A DNA stretch of 39,643 nucleotides from Candidatus Delongbacteria bacterium (GTDB lineage Bacteria > UBA4055), in the NCBI GenBank assembly GCA_016937995.1, contig JAFGVM010000040.1:1-39643 (forward strand), written 5' to 3'. Positions 24,586 to 33,008 of the stretch are shown piece after piece (within the stretch, counting starts at the first letter, position 1; the number at the start of each line of letters is the position of its first letter). Below the pieces are notes generated by a model that did not search any database, was not told where the DNA came from, and was given only the letters and a program-made list of their open reading frames with translations. The position numbers and the translations under genes were made by a program.

Positions 24586-26361
24586 TTATATCTTCTTCGT
24601 CTTCTTCTTCAACCAATTTTTCTCAGCAGTTGAAAGATGCTTTTCTAATGTTTTATAAACCATTCCATGATATTTATTCAGCCAGTCGATCTCAGCTTTA
24701 TCCATCAGTGTCATATCAATTGGTTTTGTATCTATCGGTACATAAGTAATACTTTCATGACCGTAGAATTCACCTGATTCAGTCACTTTAACTGATTTGG
24801 TCAGGTACATATTCTCAATTCTGATACCGTGCTTATCCTTCTTGTAGATCCCAGGTTCAACGGTCGTTATCATTCCCGGTTGTAAAGCTACTTTGGACGG
24901 CCACTGACTGAAGCTTTGAGGTCCTTCATGAACATTTATAAATGCACCTACTCCGTGTCCCGTACCGCATTTATAATCATATAGATCATTCCATATAGGC
25001 TGTCTTGCTAGCACATCCAATGCCTGACCGGTCGTTCCTTTCAGAAAGAGTGTTCTTGCAAGGTTTATATGCCCTTTAAGGACTAGAGTGTAGTCTTTCT
25101 TTTCTTCTGCTGAAAGTTTTCCGACAGCATAAGTTCTCGTAGTATCAGTGGTTCCTTCGTAGTAGTTTCCACCGGTATCTACAAGCAGAAATCCTTCCGG
25201 TTTGATCGTAGCCTGTGTTTTTTTCTGAAGAGCATAATGCATTAATGCTGCATTAGCTTTGTACGCTGAAATAGTGTTGAAGCTGTTATCAAAAAATCCT
25301 TTCTGTTCTTTTCTAAGTTCAGTGATCTTTTCTGCAATATCAAGTTCCTTTAATTTTTTGTTTAGATTCTTCTCAAACCACATTTGAAATTTTACAAGTA
25401 CAACACCTTCTTTGACCATTGCTTTCTTCATGTTCTTAATTTCGATTTTATCCTTAATGCTTTTCATTAAAGGTATAGGATCTGCTTTCTCAATGATCTC
25501 AGCTTTATCTGAAATAGAAATGAATACATCTTTACTTATTCTTCCCTGATCAAGAAGAACTTTAGAACCTTTTTTTAGCTTAGACAGGAATGAGTTAATA
25601 TCATTATAATCTTTAATTTTAACTTTATTAGCTTTGAAATATTCTGTAGTAGCTTTGGTAAGTTTCTTCTTATCTACGAAATAATAAACATCCTTATCTG
25701 AGATTATCAAATGTGAAATTACTACCGGAGAATAAGGTATATCATCTCCTCTGACATTTAAAATCCATGCTATATTATCCAAAGCTGATTCTATGAAATA
25801 ATTACAATTCTCAGCTATCATTTTCTCTCTGATATTTGATATTTTCTCAGACATACTTGTACCTGTATACTTATCCTGAAGAAATAACTTCTCACAAGGG
25901 ATCGCAGGTCTGTCCTTCCAGATCTTATCTACGAGATCTTCTGTTCTGAACTCAACAGAGAGATCTTTCATGTCTTTTTCAATAGATCTGGTCGTAGCAA
26001 TAGACACAACTTTACCATCTACTCCGATCGTGATCTTTTTCTTATTCTTAAATTGTTCTTTCATCCAATCAATTGGTGTTTTAGCATTTGGAAAATTTGT
26101 AATAATAAAATCTATGGAACTTCCTTTCAGCTGCTTTTCCACCTGAATATCATATCTTCCGTCAGTGAAAACACAGGCTTTCTTCTGAGTCAGCATGACA
26201 CTTCCTGCGGAACCTGTAAAACCTGACATCCATGCTCTTGATTGCCATCTCTCAGCTACATATTCACTCTGATGTGGATCCGAACTTGGAATACAGTAAA
26301 CATCTACCTTATTCTTTTTCATCAGATCTCTTAATACTTTCAATTTATCGTTTGTCTTCAT
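24586..26361 (-). CDS. Xaa-Pro aminopeptidase (M24B, aminopeptidase P)
   Basis: A 591-residue metallopeptidase removing N-terminal residues before proline, in the three-domain long form. The first two creatinase-like domains precede the pita-bread domain at about 310-590. All metal ligands are present: Asp395 and Asp406 in VDTGGNYYEGTTDTTRT, His469 in CGTGHGVG, Glu502 in TTVEPGIY and Glu516 in GIRIENMY. The N-terminal IPSSDPHQSEYVAERW motif is also typical. No signal peptide, so cytoplasmic. Flanked by repeat-filled spacers and probably alone in its transcript. Confidence 0.93.
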   Translation of the reverse strand: MKTNDKLKVLRDLMKKNKVDVYCIPSSDPHQSEYVAERWQSRAWMSGFTGSAGSVMLTQKKACVFTDGRYDIQVEKQLKGSSIDFIITNFPNAKTPIDWMKEQFKNKKKITIGVDGKVVSIATTRSIEKDMKDLSVEFRTEDLVDKIWKDRPAIPCEKLFLQDKYTGTSMSEKISNIREKMIAENCNYFIESALDNIAWILNVRGDDIPYSPVVISHLIISDKDVYYFVDKKKLTKATTEYFKANKVKIKDYNDINSFLSKLKKGSKVLLDQGRISKDVFISISDKAEIIEKADPIPLMKSIKDKIEIKNMKKAMVKEGVVLVKFQMWFEKNLNKKLKELDIAEKITELRKEQKGFFDNSFNTISAYKANAALMHYALQKKTQATIKPEGFLLVDTGGNYYEGTTDTTRTYAVGKLSAEEKKDYTLVLKGHINLARTLFLKGTTGQALDVLARQPIWNDLYDYKCGTGHGVGAFINVHEGPQSFSQWPSKVALQPGMITTVEPGIYKKDKHGIRIENMYLTKSVKVTESGEFYGHESITYVPIDTKPIDMTLMDKAEIDWLNKYHGMVYKTLEKHLSTAEKNWLKKKTKKI

Positions 26362-26397
26362 ATTTGTTTTCCTCTAAGTTGTTAAATCATTCCAGCT

Positions 26398-26481
26398 GTC
26401 ATCCTTCCCGATTCATCGGGAGGGATCCTTTTATCCCACAGGTTGAAACCTGCGGTTAGGGGTGTTATATCCCGTTGGGAT
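26398..26481. repeat. Composite three-palindrome intergenic element, copy 2
   Basis: GTCATCCTTCCCGATTCATCGGGAGGGATCC, then CAGGTTGAAACCTG, then ATCCCGTTGGGAT, in the reverse order and orientation of 13884-13972. A TTGGACATTCC...AATAAATTACGCCCCTACA segment follows at about 26507-26564, related to 15470-15513. No gene lies in 26362-26652. Confidence 0.7.
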
Positions 26482-26583
26482 AGCGTTTTAGAATTCCCCT
26501 TGGAGATTGGACATTCCTTGTTGGTTGTTGGATACTCAGGGACATAATAAATTACGCCCCTACATTATCAATTGCCCATTGAA

Positions 26584-26622
26584 GAAAAGTCTTAGTCTTC
26601 GATTAACTCAGACTGACTTTTC
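26584..26622 (-). terminator. Possible terminator hairpin after histidinol phosphatase
   Basis: GAAAAGTC...AGTCT pairs with AGACT...GACTTTTC with a two-base bulge and a ten-base loop. The hairpin is 31 bases past the end of the hisJ-like gene on the minus strand. The T run after it is short, so this is a weak call. Confidence 0.35.
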
Positions 26623-26652
26623 ACCTCATACCTTATACTTCATACCTCATAC

Positions 26653-27483
26653 CTAAATGGGAACTGGAACCCAGTTACCATCTTTTATTATCATTTTCTC
26701 TGTATAACCACATTCTTTTAATATCTTTGATACATTCTCGAATTTGCCGTCAATATGTTCAGGCCTGTGTGCGTCTGAATTCAATACTACCGGGATCTTC
26801 AGCTTTGCAGCTTCTTTTAAAGCCCAGGGACTAGGATATGGTACAGTCATAAACCCTCTGGTAATTCCACCGGTATTTACATCAAGCATTGTTCCCTTGT
26901 CTGAGATGAATCTAAAAACACGCATTATCTCTTCCCTGTACCTGGGATCAGACTCAGAAAAATACATCTCATTGAAATTATTTATCTTTATCAGATCAAA
27001 GTGACCGATGATATCCGGTTTGAATTTATCAACCATATCAATGATCCTGTCACAGAATTCTTTCACGAAAGCTTTGACATCACCTTTGAAAAATTCATGA
27101 ATTGTTCTGTGAAAATCCTCCGGCTTACAATCTATACCGAAGATATTACCTTCTTTATCAGGAAAGTAATGAATTGATCCTATAACATAGTCCAGATCGT
27201 ACTTTGAAAATGAATTTTCTTCGAGACCGGTATAATAATCAAGTTCCATACCGATATAAATTTCGATCTTATCTTTATATTTATCCTTCAGTCTGTTTAT
27301 TTCTGCGAAGTATTCATCAACTTTATTTTCAGGAAGTTCCCAGTGTTTATTAAATGGTGTTGGTCCATGTTCTGAAAAACCGATAGACTTAAAACCCTTT
27401 TCTATAGCTATGAGAACATACTCTTCAGGAAAAGCTGTTCCGTCACTGAATGAACTGTGCATGTGGTAATTTGTTAAGATCAT
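26653..27483 (-). CDS. hisJ: PHP-type histidinol-phosphatase (HisJ/HisK-like)
   Basis: A 276-residue PHP-fold phosphatase. Metal-binding motifs are in order: NYHMHSSFSDGT at 5-16, GFSEHGPTPF near 36, GMELDYY near 79, GSIHYFPD near 101, GHFDLIK near 161, and VLNSDAHRPEHI near 236. This set fits PHP histidinol-phosphatases (L-histidinol-phosphate to histidinol), but no other his genes lie nearby, so the substrate could be different. Its start overlaps the stop of the lipocalin gene as ATGA, so the pair is co-translated. Confidence 0.85.
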   Translation of the reverse strand: MILTNYHMHSSFSDGTAFPEEYVLIAIEKGFKSIGFSEHGPTPFNKHWELPENKVDEYFAEINRLKDKYKDKIEIYIGMELDYYTGLEENSFSKYDLDYVIGSIHYFPDKEGNIFGIDCKPEDFHRTIHEFFKGDVKAFVKEFCDRIIDMVDKFKPDIIGHFDLIKINNFNEMYFSESDPRYREEIMRVFRFISDKGTMLDVNTGGITRGFMTVPYPSPWALKEAAKLKIPVVLNSDAHRPEHIDGKFENVSKILKECGYTEKMIIKDGNWVPVPI

Positions 27484-27995
27484 CTGCAGTTCTGTGGTAC
27501 CATTTTAAGTTTAGAAGTATCAAAACCGTTCTCTTGAGCGATCTTTACAAGCTTGTCATATATTTTATCATCCAGCTTTTCAAGTCTGCTCAATATCCAT
27601 AAATATTCTCTGTTCGGAGCACCGACAAGAACATACTGATAGTTATCGTCCAGATGGATAATGTAATAATCTCCTGCGAAAGGCCAGAAGAAAGATACTT
27701 TTAATCTACCGGGATATTTTTCGTCAGGAACCCATGCTACTCCTTCTGCTTTTTTACCGGAAAGATCAGATTCTTTAACACCTTTGTTGACTACTGTTAT
27801 CTTACCATCTTCCCTGAGTGTATAATTTGCTGTCACACATTTCAAACCTTTTTCAAAACTGTGATCGAACCTTGCTATCTCGCACCATAGACCAGAATAT
27901 TTATCAAGATCAACATTATCGACGGTCTTTAGAAATTTATTGGATGAACAGGACGCTAAAATAAATCCTAAAAACATACATATATATTTTTTCAT
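27480..27995 (-). CDS. blc: Bacterial lipocalin (Blc-like) lipoprotein
   Basis: A 171-residue outer-membrane-type lipocalin. The lipoprotein signal MKKYICMFLGFILASC ends with lipobox LASC, Cys16. The lipocalin first structural motif is YSGLWCEIARFDHSFEKGL, an aromatic-rich calyx follows (SFFWPFAGDYYIIHLD), and the third motif is GAPNREYLWILSR. Members bind small hydrophobic molecules or lysophospholipids in the envelope. It precedes the histidinol-phosphatase gene with a four-base overlap, a coupling with no obvious biochemical link. Confidence 0.9.
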   Translation of the reverse strand: MKKYICMFLGFILASCSSNKFLKTVDNVDLDKYSGLWCEIARFDHSFEKGLKCVTANYTLREDGKITVVNKGVKESDLSGKKAEGVAWVPDEKYPGRLKVSFFWPFAGDYYIIHLDDNYQYVLVGAPNREYLWILSRLEKLDDKIYDKLVKIAQENGFDTSKLKMVPQNCR

Positions 27996-28098
27996 AACAG
28001 TTCCTCAATTAAGATTTAAATAAATATATGTATAGTATGTGTGATTATCAAATGAATATAGAAATAAAAATGGAAAGCATTTTGCGATCCATACGATT

Positions 28099-28207
28099 GT
28101 CATACTCGTGCTTGACACGGGTATCCATATGTAATCTAAAACCTGTCATCCTGAATTCATTTCAGGATCTTTTTAAAAGTGGGGACGAAAAGAAATCGTC
28201 CCCTACA
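28099..28207. repeat. Mosaic of three dispersed repeats
   Basis: 28099-28127 (TGTCATACTCGTGCTTGACA...) is the inverse of half of 23502-23570. 28143-28170 is a GTCATCCTGAATTCATTTCAGGATC palindrome, a pattern seen across many FCB genomes. 28179-28207 is a GGGGACGA...TCGTCCCCTACA hairpin like 1336-1364. They fill the gap between T9SS gene and lipocalin. Confidence 0.65.
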
Positions 28208-28224
28208 GTTTTTCAATTCTACAT

Positions 28225-29526
28225 TTACCTCAGATACAACATTTTCCTCGCTCCATGCTTTACACCATCAACCATCATTTGATAGTAATAAACCCCACTA
28301 TTCAAATCTTCCGCATTAAAATTGATTTTATGGTTTCCTTTCTCCATTTTTCTACTAACAAGATTCTTAACAAACTGACCCTGTGAATTGAATACGGACA
28401 CTTTGACTAATCCTGAATTTTTTAAAGAATACTCTATTTCGGTTGAAGGATTAAAAGGATTCGGATAGTTCTGCTGTAGTGTATAATTTTCAATTCTCAA
28501 TTCTCCATTCTCAATTGAAGTTGAATCACCATCAAATCTATATAATGCGTTATCATCACCAAAAAAATAACCCGTATCACCAAAAAATTGTATTTTAAAT
28601 ATATAGTCAGAATCAATAGTTTGGTAAATGCTAAATGTATCACCACCATCAATACTTCTGTATACCTTACCCGGTTGACCTGCAATCCAGATAGTCGAAT
28701 CATTTTGAAAATAAATTGCTGATGTCAAAATATCCCAATCATAATTTATTGAATTATCCGCGATGAAATTATCTTCAGTAAGAATTACAGAAGGACCCCA
28801 TGAATAACCAACTGCTCCTCCGGTATTATGATCAATAAAATGAACATCAAAGATATCTCCCGGACCTGGTTCAATTCCAACTTGCCATGTTTCACCACCG
28901 TCAACAGTATAGATTAGCATACCAGTATCAGTTAGGCAAGAACATCCTGCCCACCCATGGTCATCATCAAGAAAGAAGAGCTTATTAACCGAGTAATTCA
29001 CCACATAAGGATGAGGTTGATAAACTACTGGTGTTTCAACCAAATGCCAATTATATCCCCCATTGATAGTCTTGTAAATTATTGGATTATATGTTGAATC
29101 GTTATATCCACATTGTATAAATCCTGTAGTGCGGTTAATAAAAAACAATGACCTGTAACTTCCTATTGGCAAATCATTTGTCATATCTTCCCAATTGTAT
29201 CCACCATCAACTGTTTTTAAGTAATAATAATTACCTCCCCTTATTTCTTTCATCCAGCCATATTTTGAGTCTATCATTTCTAATGATATTATTATAACTA
29301 AAGAATCTTCTGGGACATATATTTCTTTCCAGGTGTCTCCCCCATTATCAGTATGAAAAATCACATCAGTACCAAGACTGGTTCCCTTATGAACCCAGCC
29401 TTCTTTTTCAGATATGAAGTCTCCCGGAACACCATAATTACTATCTGGAAAAGGTGAAATATTTACCCATTGCTGTGCGTTTAAAAAAAATGATACAGCA
29501 AAGATAATAATAATTATATTTCTCAT
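28225..29526 (-). CDS. T9SS-exported beta-propeller protein (Ycf48/BNR-like)
   Basis: A 433-residue secreted protein with signal peptide MRNIIIIIFAVSFFLNAQQ. The body has repeated Asp-box/BNR-type blades: FHTDNGGDTWKEI, LKTVDGGYNWEDM, YKTINGGYNWHLV, YTVDGGETWQVG, YRSIDGGDTFSIY. That is a sialidase-like or photosystem-stability-factor propeller without visible catalytic residues. The C-terminus NYPNPFNPSTEIEYSL...GVYYYQMMVDG...KKMLYLR-like tail is a type-A Por secretion sorting domain, so it is probably a surface or released protein. It is nine bases downstream of the other T9SS cargo gene. Confidence 0.85.
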   Translation of the reverse strand: MRNIIIIIFAVSFFLNAQQWVNISPFPDSNYGVPGDFISEKEGWVHKGTSLGTDVIFHTDNGGDTWKEIYVPEDSLVIIISLEMIDSKYGWMKEIRGGNYYYLKTVDGGYNWEDMTNDLPIGSYRSLFFINRTTGFIQCGYNDSTYNPIIYKTINGGYNWHLVETPVVYQPHPYVVNYSVNKLFFLDDDHGWAGCSCLTDTGMLIYTVDGGETWQVGIEPGPGDIFDVHFIDHNTGGAVGYSWGPSVILTEDNFIADNSINYDWDILTSAIYFQNDSTIWIAGQPGKVYRSIDGGDTFSIYQTIDSDYIFKIQFFGDTGYFFGDDNALYRFDGDSTSIENGELRIENYTLQQNYPNPFNPSTEIEYSLKNSGLVKVSVFNSQGQFVKNLVSRKMEKGNHKINFNAEDLNSGVYYYQMMVDGVKHGARKMLYLR

Positions 29527-29535
29527 TATTCTCTC

Positions 29536-30822
29536 CTACCTTAAATACAACATCTTCTTCCTTCCTGCAACTTCACCGTTTATGCTCAGAGTATAAAAAT
29601 ATTGCCCTGCACTAAAATTCTCAGTAGACAGCTTATATTCATGAGTTCCTTTATTCATCTTTCCAAGAGAGATCTGCTTAACCTGTTCCCCGTTCGAATT
29701 AAATATATTTATCTTAACATCAGAGTCGGCTTGCAGTTCATAAGGAATAACAGTCTCATTATTAAACGGATTCGGGTAATTCTGCTGTAGTTTATAATTC
29801 TCAATTCTCCATTCTCCATTCTCAATTGAAGTAGTCCCTGTTGCCATAAAAACACCTTTATCAGTACCGATTAAGAAATTTGGCGTATAAATTGGATACC
29901 CCCTTGAAATACAGTAAATATTATTTATATCCAAACCATGAACATGCTGTCTTGCAATTCCAGTGCTAAATGGTACAATATACATATCAGCTGAATTTTT
30001 ACAGGTAACAATATATGAATCAATATGTTCAGTTATAAGATTTGCTTCAGGAATATAGTCGATCAGTTCAAAACCGATTATTGTACTATCATTGTACAGG
30101 ATCCTGTAAAGACCGTCAGAATATGATCCGTCACCTACAGAAAATAGAATATCATTACCATTCGGAGTAGTTCTTTTATAAAGATCATTAATACCCGTCA
30201 TTCCGGTATTCAATGAATCCAAAATATCACCGTTCTTCATGAACATCACTTCATTAGTAACTCTGGGTATTTTTGAAGAAGTGAATAATATACCCTGTGT
30301 GTTTTCAACAATATCGCTCACAGGTGAATCATCCATTGTTGAAAATTCATCCATTACCTGCCAATATGTTCCATCTTCTGAATGATATACCTGCCCCCAA
30401 CTACCTAAATAGAAACCAGAATTCAAATATTTTATAAATTTCGGCATAAAAGCCCATGATTTTCTAGTCGATGTTCCTGTTATCATATCGTATTTTGAAT
30501 GACCGTCACTACCAGACAAGTATCCATAAGCAATATAAACACTATCTGTAACATGGTTGTCAAATGCTATTGATTTAACAGGAAGCCCGTTATAACCGGA
30601 AACGAACTCCAACTGCTGGCTATAATTATAATAAGCCATCTTTGAAGGTGTTGAATCATTTACGCAGAATACATAACCATAATTTCCTACATTAGTAATT
30701 GATCCTTGTTTTATTTCAGTCACTCTGTATGAATTCAACTCAGGGAACATTTGCTCCCACTGCAATCCGAAAACACTGAACATAAAAACAAGAGATATTA
30801 GTATATAATAACTTTTTTTCAT
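29536..30822 (-). CDS. T9SS-exported secreted protein
   Basis: From ATG 30822 the protein is 428 residues, with signal peptide MKKSYYILISLVFMFSVFG; the upstream TTG frame extension is rejected because GGAGAG sits before this ATG. The body is a probable beta-propeller (repeated short strands such as YGYVFCVNDSTP, NGNDILFSVGDGSYSDGLYRI) without clear Asp-boxes. The C-terminal LQQNYPNPFNNETVIPYELQ...GQYFYTLSINGEVAGRKKMLYLR is a Por sorting domain. It is upstream of the second T9SS gene and shares the promoter at 30871. The function beyond surface display or secretion is unknown. Confidence 0.8.
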   Translation of the reverse strand: MKKSYYILISLVFMFSVFGLQWEQMFPELNSYRVTEIKQGSITNVGNYGYVFCVNDSTPSKMAYYNYSQQLEFVSGYNGLPVKSIAFDNHVTDSVYIAYGYLSGSDGHSKYDMITGTSTRKSWAFMPKFIKYLNSGFYLGSWGQVYHSEDGTYWQVMDEFSTMDDSPVSDIVENTQGILFTSSKIPRVTNEVMFMKNGDILDSLNTGMTGINDLYKRTTPNGNDILFSVGDGSYSDGLYRILYNDSTIIGFELIDYIPEANLITEHIDSYIVTCKNSADMYIVPFSTGIARQHVHGLDINNIYCISRGYPIYTPNFLIGTDKGVFMATGTTSIENGEWRIENYKLQQNYPNPFNNETVIPYELQADSDVKINIFNSNGEQVKQISLGKMNKGTHEYKLSTENFSAGQYFYTLSINGEVAGRKKMLYLR

Positions 30823-30870
30823 TATTCTCTCCTGCAATATTTAAACATTTAGAATACTTGACACATTACT

Positions 30871-30899
30871 ATATTAATAATAAATTAGCGTTATTGCAA
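30871..30899 (-). promoter_or_regulatory. Sigma70-like promoter for the T9SS gene pair
   Basis: On the minus strand TTGCAA (30894-30899), a 17-base spacer and TAATAT (30871-30876) lie about 50 bases before the start at 30822. Confidence 0.5.
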
Positions 30900-31010
30900 G
30901 AAAAATAAAACAACTTTTGATTTCAATATATAATTACTTTTCCATTTGTATTCAGTGTTGATTTTTTATAACTTACTCAGGTAACTATTTTGAGAAGGAA
31001 AATAAAACAA

Positions 31011-31988
31011 ATGAAAAACATCTTAATAATACTATTGCTCTTTATCTCAATTACTTTCTCAATGCAGATAGAAGATCTCGAAAAAGATAGAATAAACCAT
31101 GCCATAGATCAGATGTATAAAGAAAATTTTGCTGTAACTGAGTCAATCTTTTTTAAGATTAGAGACAAATATCCCGACCACCCTATCGGTGATTTCATGA
31201 TGGGAACATACTACAATTATCTTGCTGTATTTTACGAAACTGATAAATTTGACTCAAAGATAGCAATTTACTACAGGAATTCAGAAAATAAAGCGAGATT
31301 CCATATTGATCACGGAAATAATGACCCATGGTTCAAATTTTATCTTGGAGCAAGTCTTGTGAACAAAGGGTATCTGCTAGGAAGAAATAAAAGCTATTTC
31401 AGCGGCTTCAGGCATACCTCAAACGGTATCGGTTACATTGAGGACAGTGTCAAAGAGAATAAGAATATCGGTGACGGGTTGCTCCTTCTGGGCAGTTACA
31501 CCTATTATAAAAGCTCACTGCTAAGCTGGATATTTGATAAAAGAAAAAGCGGGATCGCAATGTTAAAGAAATCCATTGATACTTCATACTTCAGTAAATA
31601 TCTTGCAATTTCAACTCTGGGATGGGTATACATTGATTATGAGAAATTTGAAGAAGCTGAGGATACAGCTGATCTGGCATTAAAGGAATATCCTGATTCA
31701 CATTTTTTTATTTTTATTAAGGCACGTGCACTTTTTGAACAAAAAAAATATGCTTTAGCTATAGATCATTATCAGGATATAATTAATAAGATAATGAAAA
31801 TGTACGAAAGATATTCAAACGTTGATCTTTTTAATTCATACTATTTTTTGGCTGTCAGTTTCAAAAATCTCGGGAATCAGGTTAAAGCAAGATCTTACTA
31901 TGATCTTGCTAAGAATTGTGAGCTAACTGTAAATGAAAAAGACAGACTTGAGGATCGTCTTGATGACTTAGAAGATTTGTTTGAATAA
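31011..31988 (+). CDS. Secreted TPR protein
   Basis: A 325-residue exported protein; ATG 31011 is chosen over an upstream in-frame TTG because it gives a clean signal peptide, MKNILIILLLFISITFS. The AAGGA site lies slightly far upstream. Tetratricopeptide-type helices run through the protein: INHAIDQMYKENFAVTESIFFKI at about 19-41, FEEAEDTADLALKEYPDSHFFIFIKARALFEQKKYALAIDHYQDI at about 205-250, and YYFLAVSFKNLGNQVKARSYYDLA near 280-303. It is probably a periplasmic or outer-membrane-facing scaffold; no partner is evident nearby. Confidence 0.7.
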   Translation: MKNILIILLLFISITFSMQIEDLEKDRINHAIDQMYKENFAVTESIFFKIRDKYPDHPIGDFMMGTYYNYLAVFYETDKFDSKIAIYYRNSENKARFHIDHGNNDPWFKFYLGASLVNKGYLLGRNKSYFSGFRHTSNGIGYIEDSVKENKNIGDGLLLLGSYTYYKSSLLSWIFDKRKSGIAMLKKSIDTSYFSKYLAISTLGWVYIDYEKFEEAEDTADLALKEYPDSHFFIFIKARALFEQKKYALAIDHYQDIINKIMKMYERYSNVDLFNSYYFLAVSFKNLGNQVKARSYYDLAKNCELTVNEKDRLEDRLDDLEDLFE

Positions 31989-32035
31989 ATTGCTTAATAT
32001 GTACGGGTGTTATTTATAATGCCCTATTTAATAAA

Positions 32036-32063
32036 AAAGTAAAAGTATTTCTACGTTTACTTT
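32036..32063. terminator. Possible bidirectional terminator between convergent genes
   Basis: AAAGTAAAAGTA (32036-32047) pairs with TACGTTTACTTT (32052-32063) with one mismatch, flanked by A/T runs. It lies between the convergent TPR gene (ends 31988) and PfkB gene (ends 32100). AT-rich stem, so only moderate support. Confidence 0.4.
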
Positions 32064-32099
32064 GAATTTTGGATGTATATCGATACGCCCCTGCAGAAA

Positions 32100-33008
32100 C
32101 TAAAATTTAATCACTTCCATCATCACTTTGTAAGCATCCTGAATATCTCCGTCATCAAAATCTTTCAGACCGTCCACAGAAAAATTATTTACTGAGAATG
32201 ACGCAGTAATTGTTCCATAGACCACAGCTTTTTTAATATCATTAAAATCATAACTTCCTTTCAAAGCTAAATATCCAGCAAAACCACCGGCAAAACTATC
32301 ACCGCCCCCGGTAGGATCAACAACTTTTCTCAAAGGGTACGCAGGTAAAAAGAATTCTTTACTTCCATCTGTTACGTAAGCCCCGTATTTACCCAGTTTA
32401 ACAACAGCAGCCAGCAATTTTGGACAATCCTCAATAAATTTATCTGCAGCTTTCAAAAAATTGCTTTCGCCTGTCAATAAGCATATCTCAGAGTCATTCA
32501 TAATAAAAATATCAGATCTCTTAGCTACCTCCCAAACCTCTGATCTGTCACCATCTATCCAGAAATTCATGGTATCAGAGATTACAAGTTCAGGTTTTGT
32601 TACTTCATTAAGAACCTGCAATTGAAGTTTTGGGTGTATATTAGCTAAAAACACTATCTCACTTTCTTTATAATTACCCGGTAATTTTGGAGAGAAATTC
32701 TCAAAAACGTTCAATTCAGTTAAAAGACTGTCTCTGTCATCCATATTACTATGGTATTTTCCTGACCATCTGAAAGTTTTACCTTCTACTATCTCAAAAC
32801 CATTAAGATCGATCTGTCTTACTCTCATCAGATCAATTATCTCCTGGGGAAAATCTCTACCTGCTATACCTACGAAATTAATATCTGCAAAAGCTGATGC
32901 TGCAAGGCTGAAATATATTGCTGAACCACCCGGAACCCCTTCCACTTTACCGGCAGGGGTCTCTATATCATCGATCCCCACCGACCCCACTACTAATATT
33001 TTCTTCAT
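32100..33008 (-). CDS. PfkB-family sugar/nucleoside kinase
   Basis: From ATG 33008, behind AAAGGAAAAATTA, the protein is 302 residues; the longer frame start is rejected. The N-terminal KKILVVGSVGIDDIETPAGK and GGSAIYFSLAASAFA segments and the ATP/anion-hole signature DPTGGGDSFAGGFAGYLA (catalytic Asp in GGD) place it in the ribokinase/PfkB family, closest in look to adenosine-kinase-like members. The acceptor sugar or nucleoside is uncertain. The start lies 41 bases inside the 3' end of the response-regulator gene, so the two are translationally coupled. Confidence 0.88.
   Translation of the reverse strand: MKKILVVGSVGIDDIETPAGKVEGVPGGSAIYFSLAASAFADINFVGIAGRDFPQEIIDLMRVRQIDLNGFEIVEGKTFRWSGKYHSNMDDRDSLLTELNVFENFSPKLPGNYKESEIVFLANIHPKLQLQVLNEVTKPELVISDTMNFWIDGDRSEVWEVAKRSDIFIMNDSEICLLTGESNFLKAADKFIEDCPKLLAAVVKLGKYGAYVTDGSKEFFLPAYPLRKVVDPTGGGDSFAGGFAGYLALKGSYDFNDIKKAVVYGTITASFSVNNFSVDGLKDFDDGDIQDAYKVMMEVIKF

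Noticed and set aside
26600-26650. Tandem CATACCT/CATACTT stretch as a possible microsatellite of functional interest
   Set aside because: Short, imperfect and of the same type as other intergenic filler; no link to a gene start.
29823-30837. TTG-initiated extension (MQERIM...) of the upstream T9SS protein
   Set aside because: The GGAGAG ribosome site lies inside this extension, and the ATG at 30822 gives a clean signal peptide.
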